From: an uncultured Actinomycetes bacterium
Lineage (GTDB): Bacteria; Actinomycetota; Actinomycetes; Mycobacteriales; Nakamurellaceae
Reading direction: 5' to 3'
NCBI GenBank assembly: GCA_937926105.1
Contig: CALANS010000210.1
Span: 186,001 to 250,000 of the forward strand
DNA length: 64,000 nucleotides
Part shown: positions 43,410 through 51,423 of the stretch, in pieces
Position numbering within the stretch: position 1 is the stretch's first letter
How the letters are laid out: each line of letters begins with the position of its first letter
The notes under the pieces: model-generated
Database searches by the model: none
The model's input: only the letters and a program-made list of their open reading frames with translations
What the model was told of the DNA's origin: nothing
Made by a program: the position numbers and the translations under genes

Positions 43410-44573
43410 GTGATCGAGTCCGAATCCGGCGACGTCCCGGACGCTCTGCCCGCCGCAAGCATTCCTGCCTTGCTGCGTGTGGCGAGACGCCGACTCTCGC
43501 AGGCACAGTGGGACTACATCGAACAGGGGGCTGGCGCCGAATCCACCGTGCAGCGCAACCGCAAGGCGTTCGATCGTTGGACGTTCACGCCCCGCCTGCT
43601 CGCCCCCGGGCCCGAGCCCGACCTGACGACAACGCTGGGCGACTGCACGCTGAGCATGCCGGTGATCTGCGCTCCGTTCGGCTTCGGCCGATTCATCCAC
43701 CCGGACGGTCACGTCGGAGTCGCCCACGCTGCTGCGGCCGAGGGCACGCTGAGCATCGTCCCGGAGGCGACCTCGGTGTCGCTGGAGGAGATCGCCGCGG
43801 CGGGCGCTCGCCCCGGTTACCTCCAGGTGGGACTCGGCTTCGGCGAGGAACGCGTTCTCGAGTACGTGCGGCGCGCGGCGGACGCGGGGTATGCCGGCAT
43901 CGTGTTCACCCATATGCCAGTGGCTGCGTGGCGAGAGCGGCAGCGTGAGCACCACCTCGACCTCGAGCCCTATGGCCGTGGCAATGACGCTGGATTCTCG
44001 AACGCGGCGAGGTCGGCGCCGCGCGATCGTCGCTGGGACTGGGAGCGACTCGCAGAGCTGGCGCCGCGCATGCCCCTACCGTGGATCGTCAAGGGGATTC
44101 AGCGCGCTGACCAAGCGCGCCGAGCGATCGAAGCGGGCGCCGCAGGGGTGTACGTGTCCAACTTCGGTGGGCGGAACCTCGACGGACTGCCACCGGCGCT
44201 GGACGCGCTGGCCGAGGTGTCCGCCGAAGTGGCGGGGCGGGTGCCGGTCGTGTTCGACGGTGGCGTCCGTCGTGGGTCGGACGTCGTCAAGGCAGTGGCA
44301 CTGGGCGCCGACATCGTTGCGGTCGGGCGCCTTGCGGCCTTCGCGCTTGGCGCGGCCGGCGTGGCGGGAGTGCGCACCATGCTCGCGCTGTTGCGCGACG
44401 AAATCGTCGCCACGTGCTACGAACTCGGCGTGGGGCCGATCGGCGACCTTGGCGCGGAACATGTTCGGGAACTCAACGGCTACGCGTTCCCGCCGTTGGA
44501 CAGCCGCAACCGCGAGATCTCGGAGCTGGACGAAACGTCGGTGCGTTCGGGCCCGGAGGGCAGCGGCGCGTAG
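43410..44573 (+). CDS. FMN-dependent alpha-hydroxy-acid oxidase homologue lacking the catalytic His
   Basis: 387-residue TIM-barrel flavoprotein of the lactate/glycolate oxidase family. Recognisable elements are DYIEQGAGAEST, CAPFGFGRFIHPDG, LPWIVKGI with the FMN-contact Lys, VSNFGGRNLDG, VVFDGGVRRGSDVVKAVALGA and VAVGRLAAFAL. In active members the SNHGGRQLD motif carries the proton-abstracting His; here it is Phe, and the Q-x-Y strand reads LQVGLG. Ordinary 2-hydroxy-acid oxidation is doubtful. GTG at 43410 lies 9 nt after GAAGGG; GTG at 43404 is the alternative. Its divergence from the importer operon suggests a role in the same pathway. Confidence 0.8.
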   Translation: MIESESGDVPDALPAASIPALLRVARRRLSQAQWDYIEQGAGAESTVQRNRKAFDRWTFTPRLLAPGPEPDLTTTLGDCTLSMPVICAPFGFGRFIHPDGHVGVAHAAAAEGTLSIVPEATSVSLEEIAAAGARPGYLQVGLGFGEERVLEYVRRAADAGYAGIVFTHMPVAAWRERQREHHLDLEPYGRGNDAGFSNAARSAPRDRRWDWERLAELAPRMPLPWIVKGIQRADQARRAIEAGAAGVYVSNFGGRNLDGLPPALDALAEVSAEVAGRVPVVFDGGVRRGSDVVKAVALGADIVAVGRLAAFALGAAGVAGVRTMLALLRDEIVATCYELGVGPIGDLGAEHVRELNGYAFPPLDSRNREISELDETSVRSGPEGSGA

Positions 44574-44633
44574 TGCGGTGGTTGGGCGGGAGGGCGCGAA
44601 TGGCACTGGCGGCGGCGGGGTTTCGATCGCCCC

Positions 44634-44721
44634 TACGTCACTACGTCATTACGTCATTACGCCATTACGACCTCGCAGCCTCGCAGCCTCGCAGCCTCGC
44701 AGCCTTGCAGCCTCGCGGCCT
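44634..44721. repeat. Eleven-unit octanucleotide tandem array of two related sequence blocks
   Basis: Strict 8-bp phase: five units of TACGTCAT type (44634-44673, the fifth a hybrid TACGACCT), then six of CGCAGCCT type (44674-44721). A short inverted repeat CCTCGCG-C-CGCGAGG at 44719-44733 closes it. It fills the gap between two convergent genes (44574-44801), which holds no gene. Confidence 0.85.
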
Positions 44722-44801
44722 CGCGCCGCGAGGTTCGGCCCAGCACACCGGCGACGCGCAGCCGGGCTTGCACGATCATGCGGCGCGACGACCGACCGAG
44801 C

Positions 44802-45488
44802 TCACTGGCCGCCGCCATAGCCATAGCCGCCGGCACCACCGCTGCCGCCGGCTCCACCGCTGCTGCCGTAGCCGCTGCCGCCGTAGCCATACCCGCCAGA
44901 ACGGCTGCTAGCGCTCGCAGAGGCCGCCTGCCCCGCTGGGCCGGACGCGGTGGCCACATGCCAGGTGAAGTGCGCGTCACCGAAGCTGTCCTTGGTCCCG
45001 TTGCCGCGCACCTGGCCGACTCCGCCGTCGAGCGCGAAGGTGTACAACGGCTTGCCGTTCAGCGCGACCTGGGTGGTGCCGTCCGGGCGCGTGATGGTCG
45101 TCAGATCCGACATGATTGAGGCCGGTCCGCTCGGCTGTTGTCCGGCCGGAACGGTGAGCGGCATCCAGATCGCCACGCAACCGCTGCCGCACAGCACCTT
45201 TCCACCGGATTCCTGGTCGCTGACGTACAGCGTGTGGCCCTGTGGATCGGCCAGTACGCCCGTGATGCCTGCCGTATTGCGCATGGTGATGGTCGGCCCC
45301 GCGGCCGATGAACTGGGCTGGCCGGGGGTGGCGGTGCCGGCAGCGCCGGCGCTGGTGCCCGCGGCGTCGGTGCCGTAACCCGCGGAGCCGCAGGCAGCGA
45401 GCACGGTGAGCAAGGCTCCCGCTCCGACCGCTCGAAGCAGGCCGGACCGGCTGGAAGATCCGGTGGTATTCGCATGACTGGCATTCAT
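44802..45488 (-). CDS. Lipoprotein with COG4315-type secreted repeats and Gly/Tyr-rich tail
   Basis: 228-residue surface lipoprotein of unknown function. Signal peptide with lipobox TVLAAC at about residues 28-33 and a Gly/Thr/Ala-rich linker precede two copies of the secreted repeat: GHTLYVSDQESGG with CGSGCVAIWMPL, and GKPLYTFALDGG, separated by a short linker. The last about 40 residues are almost only Gly, Ser and Tyr (GYGYGG repeats), unusual for this family and likely disordered or adhesive. ATG at 45488 follows GAGGAGG on the reading strand. Homologues are common in actinobacteria without an assigned role. Confidence 0.8.
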   Translation of the reverse strand: MNASHANTTGSSSRSGLLRAVGAGALLTVLAACGSAGYGTDAAGTSAGAAGTATPGQPSSSAAGPTITMRNTAGITGVLADPQGHTLYVSDQESGGKVLCGSGCVAIWMPLTVPAGQQPSGPASIMSDLTTITRPDGTTQVALNGKPLYTFALDGGVGQVRGNGTKDSFGDAHFTWHVATASGPAGQAASASASSRSGGYGYGGSGYGSSGGAGGSGGAGGYGYGGGQ

Positions 45489-45578
45489 GGTGTCCTCCTC
45501 GCTATCGCTCGGGTGGTCGATGCGGGCAGTGGTCGGCCGCAGACACGCCTGGCCCAGGAAGCGACCGTCGACGTCCCG

Positions 45579-45598
45579 GCTGACGATGGGGCGTCAGC
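45579..45598. promoter_or_regulatory. Hairpin GCTGACG-N6-CGTCAGC in the gap 45489-45773
   Basis: 7-bp perfect stem in the 285-bp region between the lipoprotein start and the end of the amino-acid ABC operon. It could terminate that leftward operon or serve as an operator for the lipoprotein gene. No gene seen in the gap. Confidence 0.35.
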
Positions 45599-45773
45599 AG
45601 GCTGTCTGTTGGGCCATGGGGCCATCCGGTAGCGGTGCAATGCCCGCACCTGGAACGACGACCGCGCCGCCCGGCAGGTTCACCGGATGCGCATCACGCG
45701 AGGAATCGGGTGGACTCCGGTGGTGCGCCGCCGCTGCTCGCCGCCCGGGATCTGGGTGTCCAGCGCCGAGTTG

Positions 45774-46634
45774 TTACAGCCGTCCCGCGTCAATGATCCG
45801 GCGCAGGAACCGCTGCGTGCGCGGGTCGGTGGGCTGGGTGAGCACCTGTTCCGGCGGGCCGGCCTCGGCGATTTCTCCGCCCTCGAGGAACACCACCTGG
45901 TCGGCCACCTGGCGGGCGAAGCCCATCTCGTGCGTGGCCACCAGCATTGTCATGCCGTCGTCCTTGAGCTCCGTCAACAGAGCCAGCACCTCACCGACCA
46001 GCTCCGGATCCAGCGCGCTGGTGACCTCGTCGAACAGCATCAGCACCGGCTTGTTGACCAGCGCCCGGGCGATCGCCACCCGCTGCTGCTGGCCGCCGGA
46101 CAGCTCGTCGGGCTTGGCCCTGGCCCGGTGCGCAAGCCCGACGCGGTCCAGCATCGCCAGCGCGTCCGACTCCGCCGCGCGGCGTCCGATGCCGTGCACC
46201 CGCCGGGGCGCCAGCGTGATGTTGTCCAGCACGCTCATGTGCGGGAACAGGTTGAACGACTGGAACACGATGCCAACCTGGGATCGGATGGCATCGTCGT
46301 CCACCCGAGGGTCGGTGATGTCCTTGCCCTGCAACCAGATCCGGCCGTCGTCGACGACCTCCAGCAGGTTGATGCAGCGCAGCAGGGTGGACTTGCCCGA
46401 GCCGGAGGCACCGATCAGCACCACGCACTGGTGCGCCGGCACGTCGAGCGACACCTCGCGCAGCACCACGGCCGGGCCGTAGGCCTTGCGCAGGCTCTCG
46501 ATCCGCAGCAGCGGCGGCTCGGTCCCGGCGGGGCCGGTCTGCGCGCGTCCTCGCAACGGTTCCGTCGTCGTGGCAACGGTTGGAACCGTTGCTGGGATGA
46601 TGGAATCGTTGCTAGAACGGGGATCGTGGCTCAC
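45774..46634 (-). CDS. Polar amino-acid ABC transporter ATP-binding protein (second system)
   Basis: 286-residue ATPase with an unconserved N-terminal lead of about 40. Walker A GASGSGKST, Q-loop GIVFQSFNLFPH, signature LSGGQQQR, Walker B LMLFDEVTSALDPE (Val where Pro is usual, a common variant), H-loop VATHEMGFARQVAD. GTG at 46634 overlaps the permease stop (GTGA). It completes a three-gene importer read as binding protein, permease, ATPase. Confidence 0.92.
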   Translation of the reverse strand: MSHDPRSSNDSIIPATVPTVATTTEPLRGRAQTGPAGTEPPLLRIESLRKAYGPAVVLREVSLDVPAHQCVVLIGASGSGKSTLLRCINLLEVVDDGRIWLQGKDITDPRVDDDAIRSQVGIVFQSFNLFPHMSVLDNITLAPRRVHGIGRRAAESDALAMLDRVGLAHRARAKPDELSGGQQQRVAIARALVNKPVLMLFDEVTSALDPELVGEVLALLTELKDDGMTMLVATHEMGFARQVADQVVFLEGGEIAEAGPPEQVLTQPTDPRTQRFLRRIIDAGRL

Positions 46635-47500
46635 ACGTGGCTCCCGGCGCCGGTCCAGCCCTGCCGGCGCGACACCCAGTCGGTCAGCCGTGTCATCGGG
46701 ATGGTCAGCAGCACGAACAGCAGCCCGGCCACCACGTACGGGGTGTAGTTGAAGGTCTGCGAGGTCTGGATCTTGGCGTTGAGCACCGCGTCGTAGATCA
46801 CGCCCAGCACCGACACCAGCCCGGTGTCCTTCTGCAGGGACACCAGGTCGTTCAGCAGCGGCGGCAGCACCCGGCGGACCGCCTGCGGCACCACCACGAA
46901 CCGCATGGTCTGGCCGTGCCGCAGGCCCAGCGACCGGGCCGCCGCGCGCTGCGAGGGATGTACCGACTCGATGCCGGCGCGCAGCACTTCCGACACGTAC
47001 GCCGAGTAGGTCAGCACCAGCGCAGCGCAGCCCCAGAACAATGCCGACGACGGCAGCCAGGCGACTCGCAGGCTCGGCATGCCGAACCCGAGCATGTACA
47101 GCACCAGAATCAGCGGCAGGCCCCGAAACAGGTCAGTGAAACCGATCGCCGCGGCACGCACCGGGAAGAACACCGGGCCGCGCAGCGTGCGGGCCAGCGC
47201 GATCAGCAGCGAGAAGCACAGGATCACGACCTCGCAGACCACCATCAGCCGGACGTTGAGCCACAGCCCCGCCGCGATGTCCGGCAGCACCTGCCACCCG
47301 TAGGCGATGTCGAAGAAGCTGTCCCGGAACTGCGGCCAGCCCGGGGTGTTGACCACCACCAGCACCGCGATGCCCAGCAGCACCACGGTCGACCCGGTCG
47401 CCACCAGGACCGAGCGCCGGGTGCGGGAGCGGCGGTAGGCCAACCTCTCCAGCTGGATCGGTGACGGCGTCCACTCGTCGCCGCCGCCCGGGGCACTCAC
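46631..47500 (-). CDS. Polar amino-acid ABC transporter permease (second system)
   Basis: 289-residue inner-membrane permease with an N-terminal arm of about 30 residues, a first TM (VLVATGSTVVLLGIAVLVVV), a loop, and the HisM-type core: LFRGLPLILVLYMLGFGMPS, the EAA loop TYSAYVSEVLRAGIESVHPS and RSLGLRHGQTMRFVVVPQAV. GTG at 47500 is the start, 49 bp after the binding-protein stop. Confidence 0.9.
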   Translation of the reverse strand: MSAPGGGDEWTPSPIQLERLAYRRSRTRRSVLVATGSTVVLLGIAVLVVVNTPGWPQFRDSFFDIAYGWQVLPDIAAGLWLNVRLMVVCEVVILCFSLLIALARTLRGPVFFPVRAAAIGFTDLFRGLPLILVLYMLGFGMPSLRVAWLPSSALFWGCAALVLTYSAYVSEVLRAGIESVHPSQRAAARSLGLRHGQTMRFVVVPQAVRRVLPPLLNDLVSLQKDTGLVSVLGVIYDAVLNAKIQTSQTFNYTPYVVAGLLFVLLTIPMTRLTDWVSRRQGWTGAGSHV

Positions 47501-47549
47501 GTCGGTCCGGTCACGAGTTCGGTTCCCTCGGTTCGGTCGCGCGGCCGGG

Positions 47550-48620
47550 CTACTTCAGCTCGGGCGCGCCGGCCTTTGCCAGCCAGGTGTCGGCGAGCTG
47601 GGTCAGGGTGCCGTCGGCGCGCAGCGCGTCCACCGCGTCCGACACGCACGAGGTGATGGGCGATCCCTTCTCCAGCAGCAGGCCGAACTGCTCCGGCGTC
47701 TGACCGGCGGGGTTGGGCAGCTGCCCGACCAGCACCCCGTTGTCCAGCTGTGCGGCGGACATGTAGAAGGCGGTCGGCAGGTCGGTGACGATGCCGTCGA
47801 TCTGGCCGTTCTTCAGCGCCGCGACCGCGTCGATGTTCTGGTTGAACGCGGCCGGCTGCTGCGACGGCTTGATCTCATCGTCGATCACCTGCAGGCTGGT
47901 GGTGCCGATCTGGGCGCCCAACTTGGCGTCCTTCAGGTCCGCAATACTGGTGGCCTTCGCGATCTTGCTGCCCTTGACGGTGACGATGGCCTGGGCGACG
48001 TCGTAGTAACCAGAGGAGAAGTCCACCACCTTGGCGCGCTTCGCGGTGATGGAGAACTCGTTGATGTCGAAGTCGAAGTCCTTGGGAGCGGGGGAGATCA
48101 CCGAGTCGAAGGATGCGCGCACCCAGGTGACCTGGTCCTTGGTGTACCCGAGCTTCTCGGCGACCGCGTAGGCGACCGCGCCCTCGAAGCCCTTGCCGTT
48201 CTGGGGCTTGTTGTCCACGAACCACGGCTCGTACACCGGCTGGTCGGTGGCGACGGTCAACGTGCCGGCCTTCTTGGTCTGCAACTGGTCCGGGGCGCAG
48301 GTCGCCGGCAGGGCAGTTGCCGAATTAGCGGCCGAGGATGCCCCGCTTGCCGGCGCGCCGGTCGACTCGCTGGACGGCTGCGCCGACGACGGCTCGCTTG
48401 CCGACCCCGTTGCCGATGCGGCAGTGGACGGGCCGGATCCGGTCGACGACCCGGCGACGGCCGGTGAGGACGACTGCTGCCCGACGCTCGACGTCGGTCC
48501 GGCGCCCGTTCCGGAGCCCGGCGTGCCGGCGGAGGTGCCGGATGCGCAGGCCGCCAGGGTGAGGGCCAGTGCCGCGGACGCGGCGACGACGAGGAGGTGA
48601 AGTTTGCGGCGGCGGGCCAT
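47550..48620 (-). CDS. Polar amino-acid ABC transporter substrate-binding lipoprotein (second system)
   Basis: 356-residue surface receptor, family 3. Signal peptide MARRRKLHLLVVAASAALAL ends in the lipobox LTLAAC. A Ser/Gly/Ala/Pro linker of about 95 residues is unusually long and holds most of the extra length. The binding domain starts KKAGTLTVATDQPVYEPWFV and includes GFEGAVAYAVAEKLGY and ITAKRAKVVDFSSGYYDV. ATG at 48620 has AGGAG 6 nt upstream. It differs clearly from the receptor at 2994, so the two importers likely have different ligands. Confidence 0.9.
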   Translation of the reverse strand: MARRRKLHLLVVAASAALALTLAACASGTSAGTPGSGTGAGPTSSVGQQSSSPAVAGSSTGSGPSTAASATGSASEPSSAQPSSESTGAPASGASSAANSATALPATCAPDQLQTKKAGTLTVATDQPVYEPWFVDNKPQNGKGFEGAVAYAVAEKLGYTKDQVTWVRASFDSVISPAPKDFDFDINEFSITAKRAKVVDFSSGYYDVAQAIVTVKGSKIAKATSIADLKDAKLGAQIGTTSLQVIDDEIKPSQQPAAFNQNIDAVAALKNGQIDGIVTDLPTAFYMSAAQLDNGVLVGQLPNPAGQTPEQFGLLLEKGSPITSCVSDAVDALRADGTLTQLADTWLAKAGAPELK

Positions 48621-48742
48621 GGGGTTCTCCTGTGCGCGAGGCGACCACCGTCCGGGAAGGGCCGGGTGGAGGCGCCGCTTGGGTGGGTGCGTGACGATCA
48701 TAATGACCGGAACACCCGACGAACTGAGGGCGGAGGCATGGC

Positions 48743-49927
48743 ATGGCCGACGACGAGCCGGTGCCCGGCGATTCGTCGCGATGGTCCGGCCTGCGGGACG
48801 CGCTGAGCCGGATGCGGGCCGAGCGGGCCGCGCTGGAGGGCGAGCGTGGCGCCGACCCCGTCACCGCCCCGCTGCCGGTCACCTCGCCGGCCGACGCGTC
48901 CGGGCTCGATCGGGAGCGAACCTGGACGCTGGCGCCGTTCCGGACCGGCCTGCTCGGCGGGCTCGGCCTGCTGATCGCCTACGCGTTGTACCTGTCGCTG
49001 GACACCATCCGCGGCACGCTGGTCGTTATTGCCATCTCGGCGCTCATTGCCATCGGGCTCGACCCCGCAGTTTCGCTGTTGGTCCGCCGGGGGCTGAAAC
49101 GGGGGGCCGCGGTCGCGATCGCCTACTGCGGGCTGCTGGCCTTCGTGTTCGGGTCCTTCTACGCGATCATCCCGCCAGTGGCCACCGAGGTCGGCGCCTT
49201 CGTCACCACGTTGCCGCAGCGACTGGAGGCGCTGCAGCACAACGCGACGATCAAGTCGCTGGACGACAAGTTCGGCCTGATCGGCAAGCTGCAGGATGCC
49301 GTCGCCGACATGGGGCCGGGCGCCGCCACCGGAGTCTTCACCGCGGCCGGAATCGCCGTGGACCTGCTGGTGGTGCTGATCCTGACGCTGTACTTCCTGG
49401 CGGGCCTGCCCCGCATCAAGGCGGCCGCCTACCGGCTGGTGCCCGCCTCACGGCGGCCGCGGGTCACCGACATCGGCGACAAGATCATCAAGCAGATGGG
49501 CGGATACCTGGGCGGCGCCACGCTGATCGCGTTGCAGGCGGGGCTGGTCGCAGGGGCGTTCGCCTGGATCGCCGGGCTGCCCTACCCGTGGGCGATCGCG
49601 CTGGCCGCGACGCTGCTGGACTTCGTGCCGGTGGTGGGGCCGATCATCATCGGGGTGTCGATGGCGCTGCTGGGGTTCTCCCAGTCGCTGATCGTCGGCA
49701 TCATCGCCGGCGCCTTCTACGTGTGCCAGCACCTGTTCGAGGCGTACTGGCTCTACCCGCGGGTGATGCGTCGCACCGTGCACATCTCCTCGGCCGCCGT
49801 GATCGTGGCGATCCTGATCGGGGCGGCGCTGCTGGGCGTGACGGGTGCGATCCTGGCGGTGCCGGTAGCCGCGGCGGTGCAGCTGATCGTGCGCGAGGTG
49901 GTGCTGCCGCGACAGGAGCGATCCTGA
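48743..49927 (+). CDS. AI-2E family transporter (YdiK/PerM-like membrane protein)
   Basis: 394-residue inner-membrane protein. Two N-terminal TM hairpins (about 70-135), a cytoplasmic or surface helical segment, then about five more TM helices with the family signature LDFVPVVGPIIIGVSMALLG and YWLYPRVMRRTVHISSAAVI. Members are proposed exporters of quorum-sensing AI-2 or, in other branches, cation antiporters; function is unsettled. ATG at 48743 has CGGAGG 6 nt upstream. The 122-bp gap to the divergent ABC receptor holds both promoters. Confidence 0.88.
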   Translation: MADDEPVPGDSSRWSGLRDALSRMRAERAALEGERGADPVTAPLPVTSPADASGLDRERTWTLAPFRTGLLGGLGLLIAYALYLSLDTIRGTLVVIAISALIAIGLDPAVSLLVRRGLKRGAAVAIAYCGLLAFVFGSFYAIIPPVATEVGAFVTTLPQRLEALQHNATIKSLDDKFGLIGKLQDAVADMGPGAATGVFTAAGIAVDLLVVLILTLYFLAGLPRIKAAAYRLVPASRRPRVTDIGDKIIKQMGGYLGGATLIALQAGLVAGAFAWIAGLPYPWAIALAATLLDFVPVVGPIIIGVSMALLGFSQSLIVGIIAGAFYVCQHLFEAYWLYPRVMRRTVHISSAAVIVAILIGAALLGVTGAILAVPVAAAVQLIVREVVLPRQERS

Positions 49928-49958
49928 TCGCGGGCGGTGACGTGAGTCCCGCCGGCGC

Positions 49959-50531
49959 TCACTCGTGGGGGGACGCCGGCCGGCGCAGCGCCAGGACGAT
50001 CGCGACGACCACCAACACCGCGGCGACGCCGATGCCGATCCACAGCCAGGCGCTCAGCCCGCCGGACGAGGGGTGAGCGGAGGCGTCGTCACCGCCCGTC
50101 GGGGCGGAACCGCTGGGCGGCGTTCCGGTGGCGGAACCGGCCGCCGCCTGGGTGAGCGTGAAGGTGATCTGGCCCGTCACCGGATGGCCATCGGCGGACA
50201 CGATCCGGTAGGCGGCCCGGTACTGTCCCGCCGGCCCGGCCAGCATCCGGGCGGAGATCACCGACCCCGACACGGTGGGCGCCCCGGCCGCGAAGCCGTT
50301 CCCGTTCGGGCCGATGATCGCCAGCACCGGATCGAAGTTCTCGATCGGCTGGTCGAAGGTGAAGGACACCGTTGCGGGCGCGGCGTTCAGCGTGGCGCCG
50401 TCGGCCGGATCGGAGGAGATCAGCACGTTGTGCGCGGCCGCCGGGCCGGCGGTGGCGAGCAGGGCAAGGGTGACGGCGCCCAGCAGGGCCAGCACCCGAG
50501 CCGGCCAGCGCACTCGGGGTGTGTGCGTCAT
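49959..50531 (-). CDS. CopC-domain copper-binding protein with C-terminal membrane anchor
   Basis: 190 residues. A signal peptide ends ATAGPAAA with the mature chain starting at His (HNVLISSDPADGA), the N-terminal copper ligand of CopC. The second ligand set is in VSADGHPVTGQITFTL (Asp and His). A Gly/Ser-rich linker and one TM helix (about 163-182) anchor it facing outward. The gene overlaps the YcnI-like stop (ATGA), so the two act together in extracytoplasmic copper handling. No CopD domain is fused or adjacent, unlike many actinobacterial YcnJ proteins. Confidence 0.88.
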   Translation of the reverse strand: MTHTPRVRWPARVLALLGAVTLALLATAGPAAAHNVLISSDPADGATLNAAPATVSFTFDQPIENFDPVLAIIGPNGNGFAAGAPTVSGSVISARMLAGPAGQYRAAYRIVSADGHPVTGQITFTLTQAAAGSATGTPPSGSAPTGGDDASAHPSSGGLSAWLWIGIGVAAVLVVVAIVLALRRPASPHE

Positions 50532-51292
50532 GACGGCCTGCCGGATCTCGGGGGACGGCGCAACCCGAAGGTGGCCACCACCAGGGCCAGGGCGGCGAGC
50601 ACCAGGGCAATCACGGCCAGGACGCGGGCGGTGCCGTCCGAGGCGCCGACCGTCGCTGCTGGCTGGGAGGCGTCGCTGATGCCGGTGACCGTCGGGCCGG
50701 TGGTGGCCGCTGTGGGCCCGCTGGCCGGCGTGATGGTCAACAGCGGCGCGGGGTGCTGGGGCTCGTCACCGCCGGCCGTCTGCGACTCGTCCCACCGCAC
50801 GACCGTTCCGTCGCTGTAGGTCTGGTCCGCCGGGAACTCCATCGAGGCGACGTCCGGGACCGGCCCGACCGAGAGGGGGAACTCCATGAATTCCCCTGGC
50901 TTGATGCCGATGCCGTCGTCGGCGGTCCAGGTGATCGACGTCACCGCCTCGTCGAGGGTGAATCTGCCTTCGGAGACCGGCGGATTCAGCGGTGTCTTGG
51001 TGACCTTCGCCGTCCAGCCCGGGAGCTGCATCACCGAGACGCTGGGGAACGGGTGGTCCTTCGGCATGCTCACCTGCACCGACACGGTGCTGGCGGTGTC
51101 GGACTCGGTGGGTACCCGGAAGGTCAGCTTGGCGTACGAGCCGGCGGTGACGGAGTCCGGGTTGACGGTGACGTGTGCCCAGGCCACACCCGCACCGCCG
51201 ACCAGCAGCAGTGCGGTGGCAAGGATGAGGGTCGCGAGGCGGCGCAAGCGCGACATCGGGTGTGTGCGCGCATGCGCCCGAGGGGTGAGCAT
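50528..51292 (-). CDS. YcnI-family (DUF1775) copper-binding membrane protein
   Basis: 254 residues. Signal peptide then GVAWAHVTVNPDSV, so the mature protein starts with His, the copper-binding residue of the YcnI mono-histidine brace; the Trp in SITWTADDG is the probable partner. A Thr/Pro/Ser-rich stalk leads to a single C-terminal TM helix and a basic tail (RRPPRSGR). Co-translated with CopC. Both may load or store Cu outside the membrane, for example for oxidase assembly. ATG at 51292 is used; ATG at 51256 would still include the signal peptide. Confidence 0.88.
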   Translation of the reverse strand: MLTPRAHARTHPMSRLRRLATLILATALLLVGGAGVAWAHVTVNPDSVTAGSYAKLTFRVPTESDTASTVSVQVSMPKDHPFPSVSVMQLPGWTAKVTKTPLNPPVSEGRFTLDEAVTSITWTADDGIGIKPGEFMEFPLSVGPVPDVASMEFPADQTYSDGTVVRWDESQTAGGDEPQHPAPLLTITPASGPTAATTGPTVTGISDASQPAATVGASDGTARVLAVIALVLAALALVVATFGLRRPPRSGRPS

Positions 51293-51423
51293 GGCTCGAC
51301 CCTAGCTGTGATGTCCGGGGACGCTGAGCGGCGATCGGGCAGGCGAGCGTGCCCCCGCGGGGTCACCGGGCCGGTGAACCCCGCGCGTGACCACGCCCCG
51401 TGTCGTGCGCGCGCAGACCCGCC

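Noticed and set aside
44634..44721. Possible CRISPR array
   Set aside because: Units are contiguous 8-mers with no spacers and there are no cas genes.
43891..44911. Plus-strand frames extending across the octamer array
   Set aside because: They are alternate frames of the FMN gene that stay open because the repeat lacks stops; no start signal.
48604..50076. 490-codon plus-strand frame over the AI-2E-type gene
   Set aside because: Arg/Gly/Ala-rich alternate frame; the AI-2E frame has TM helices and a strong ribosome site.
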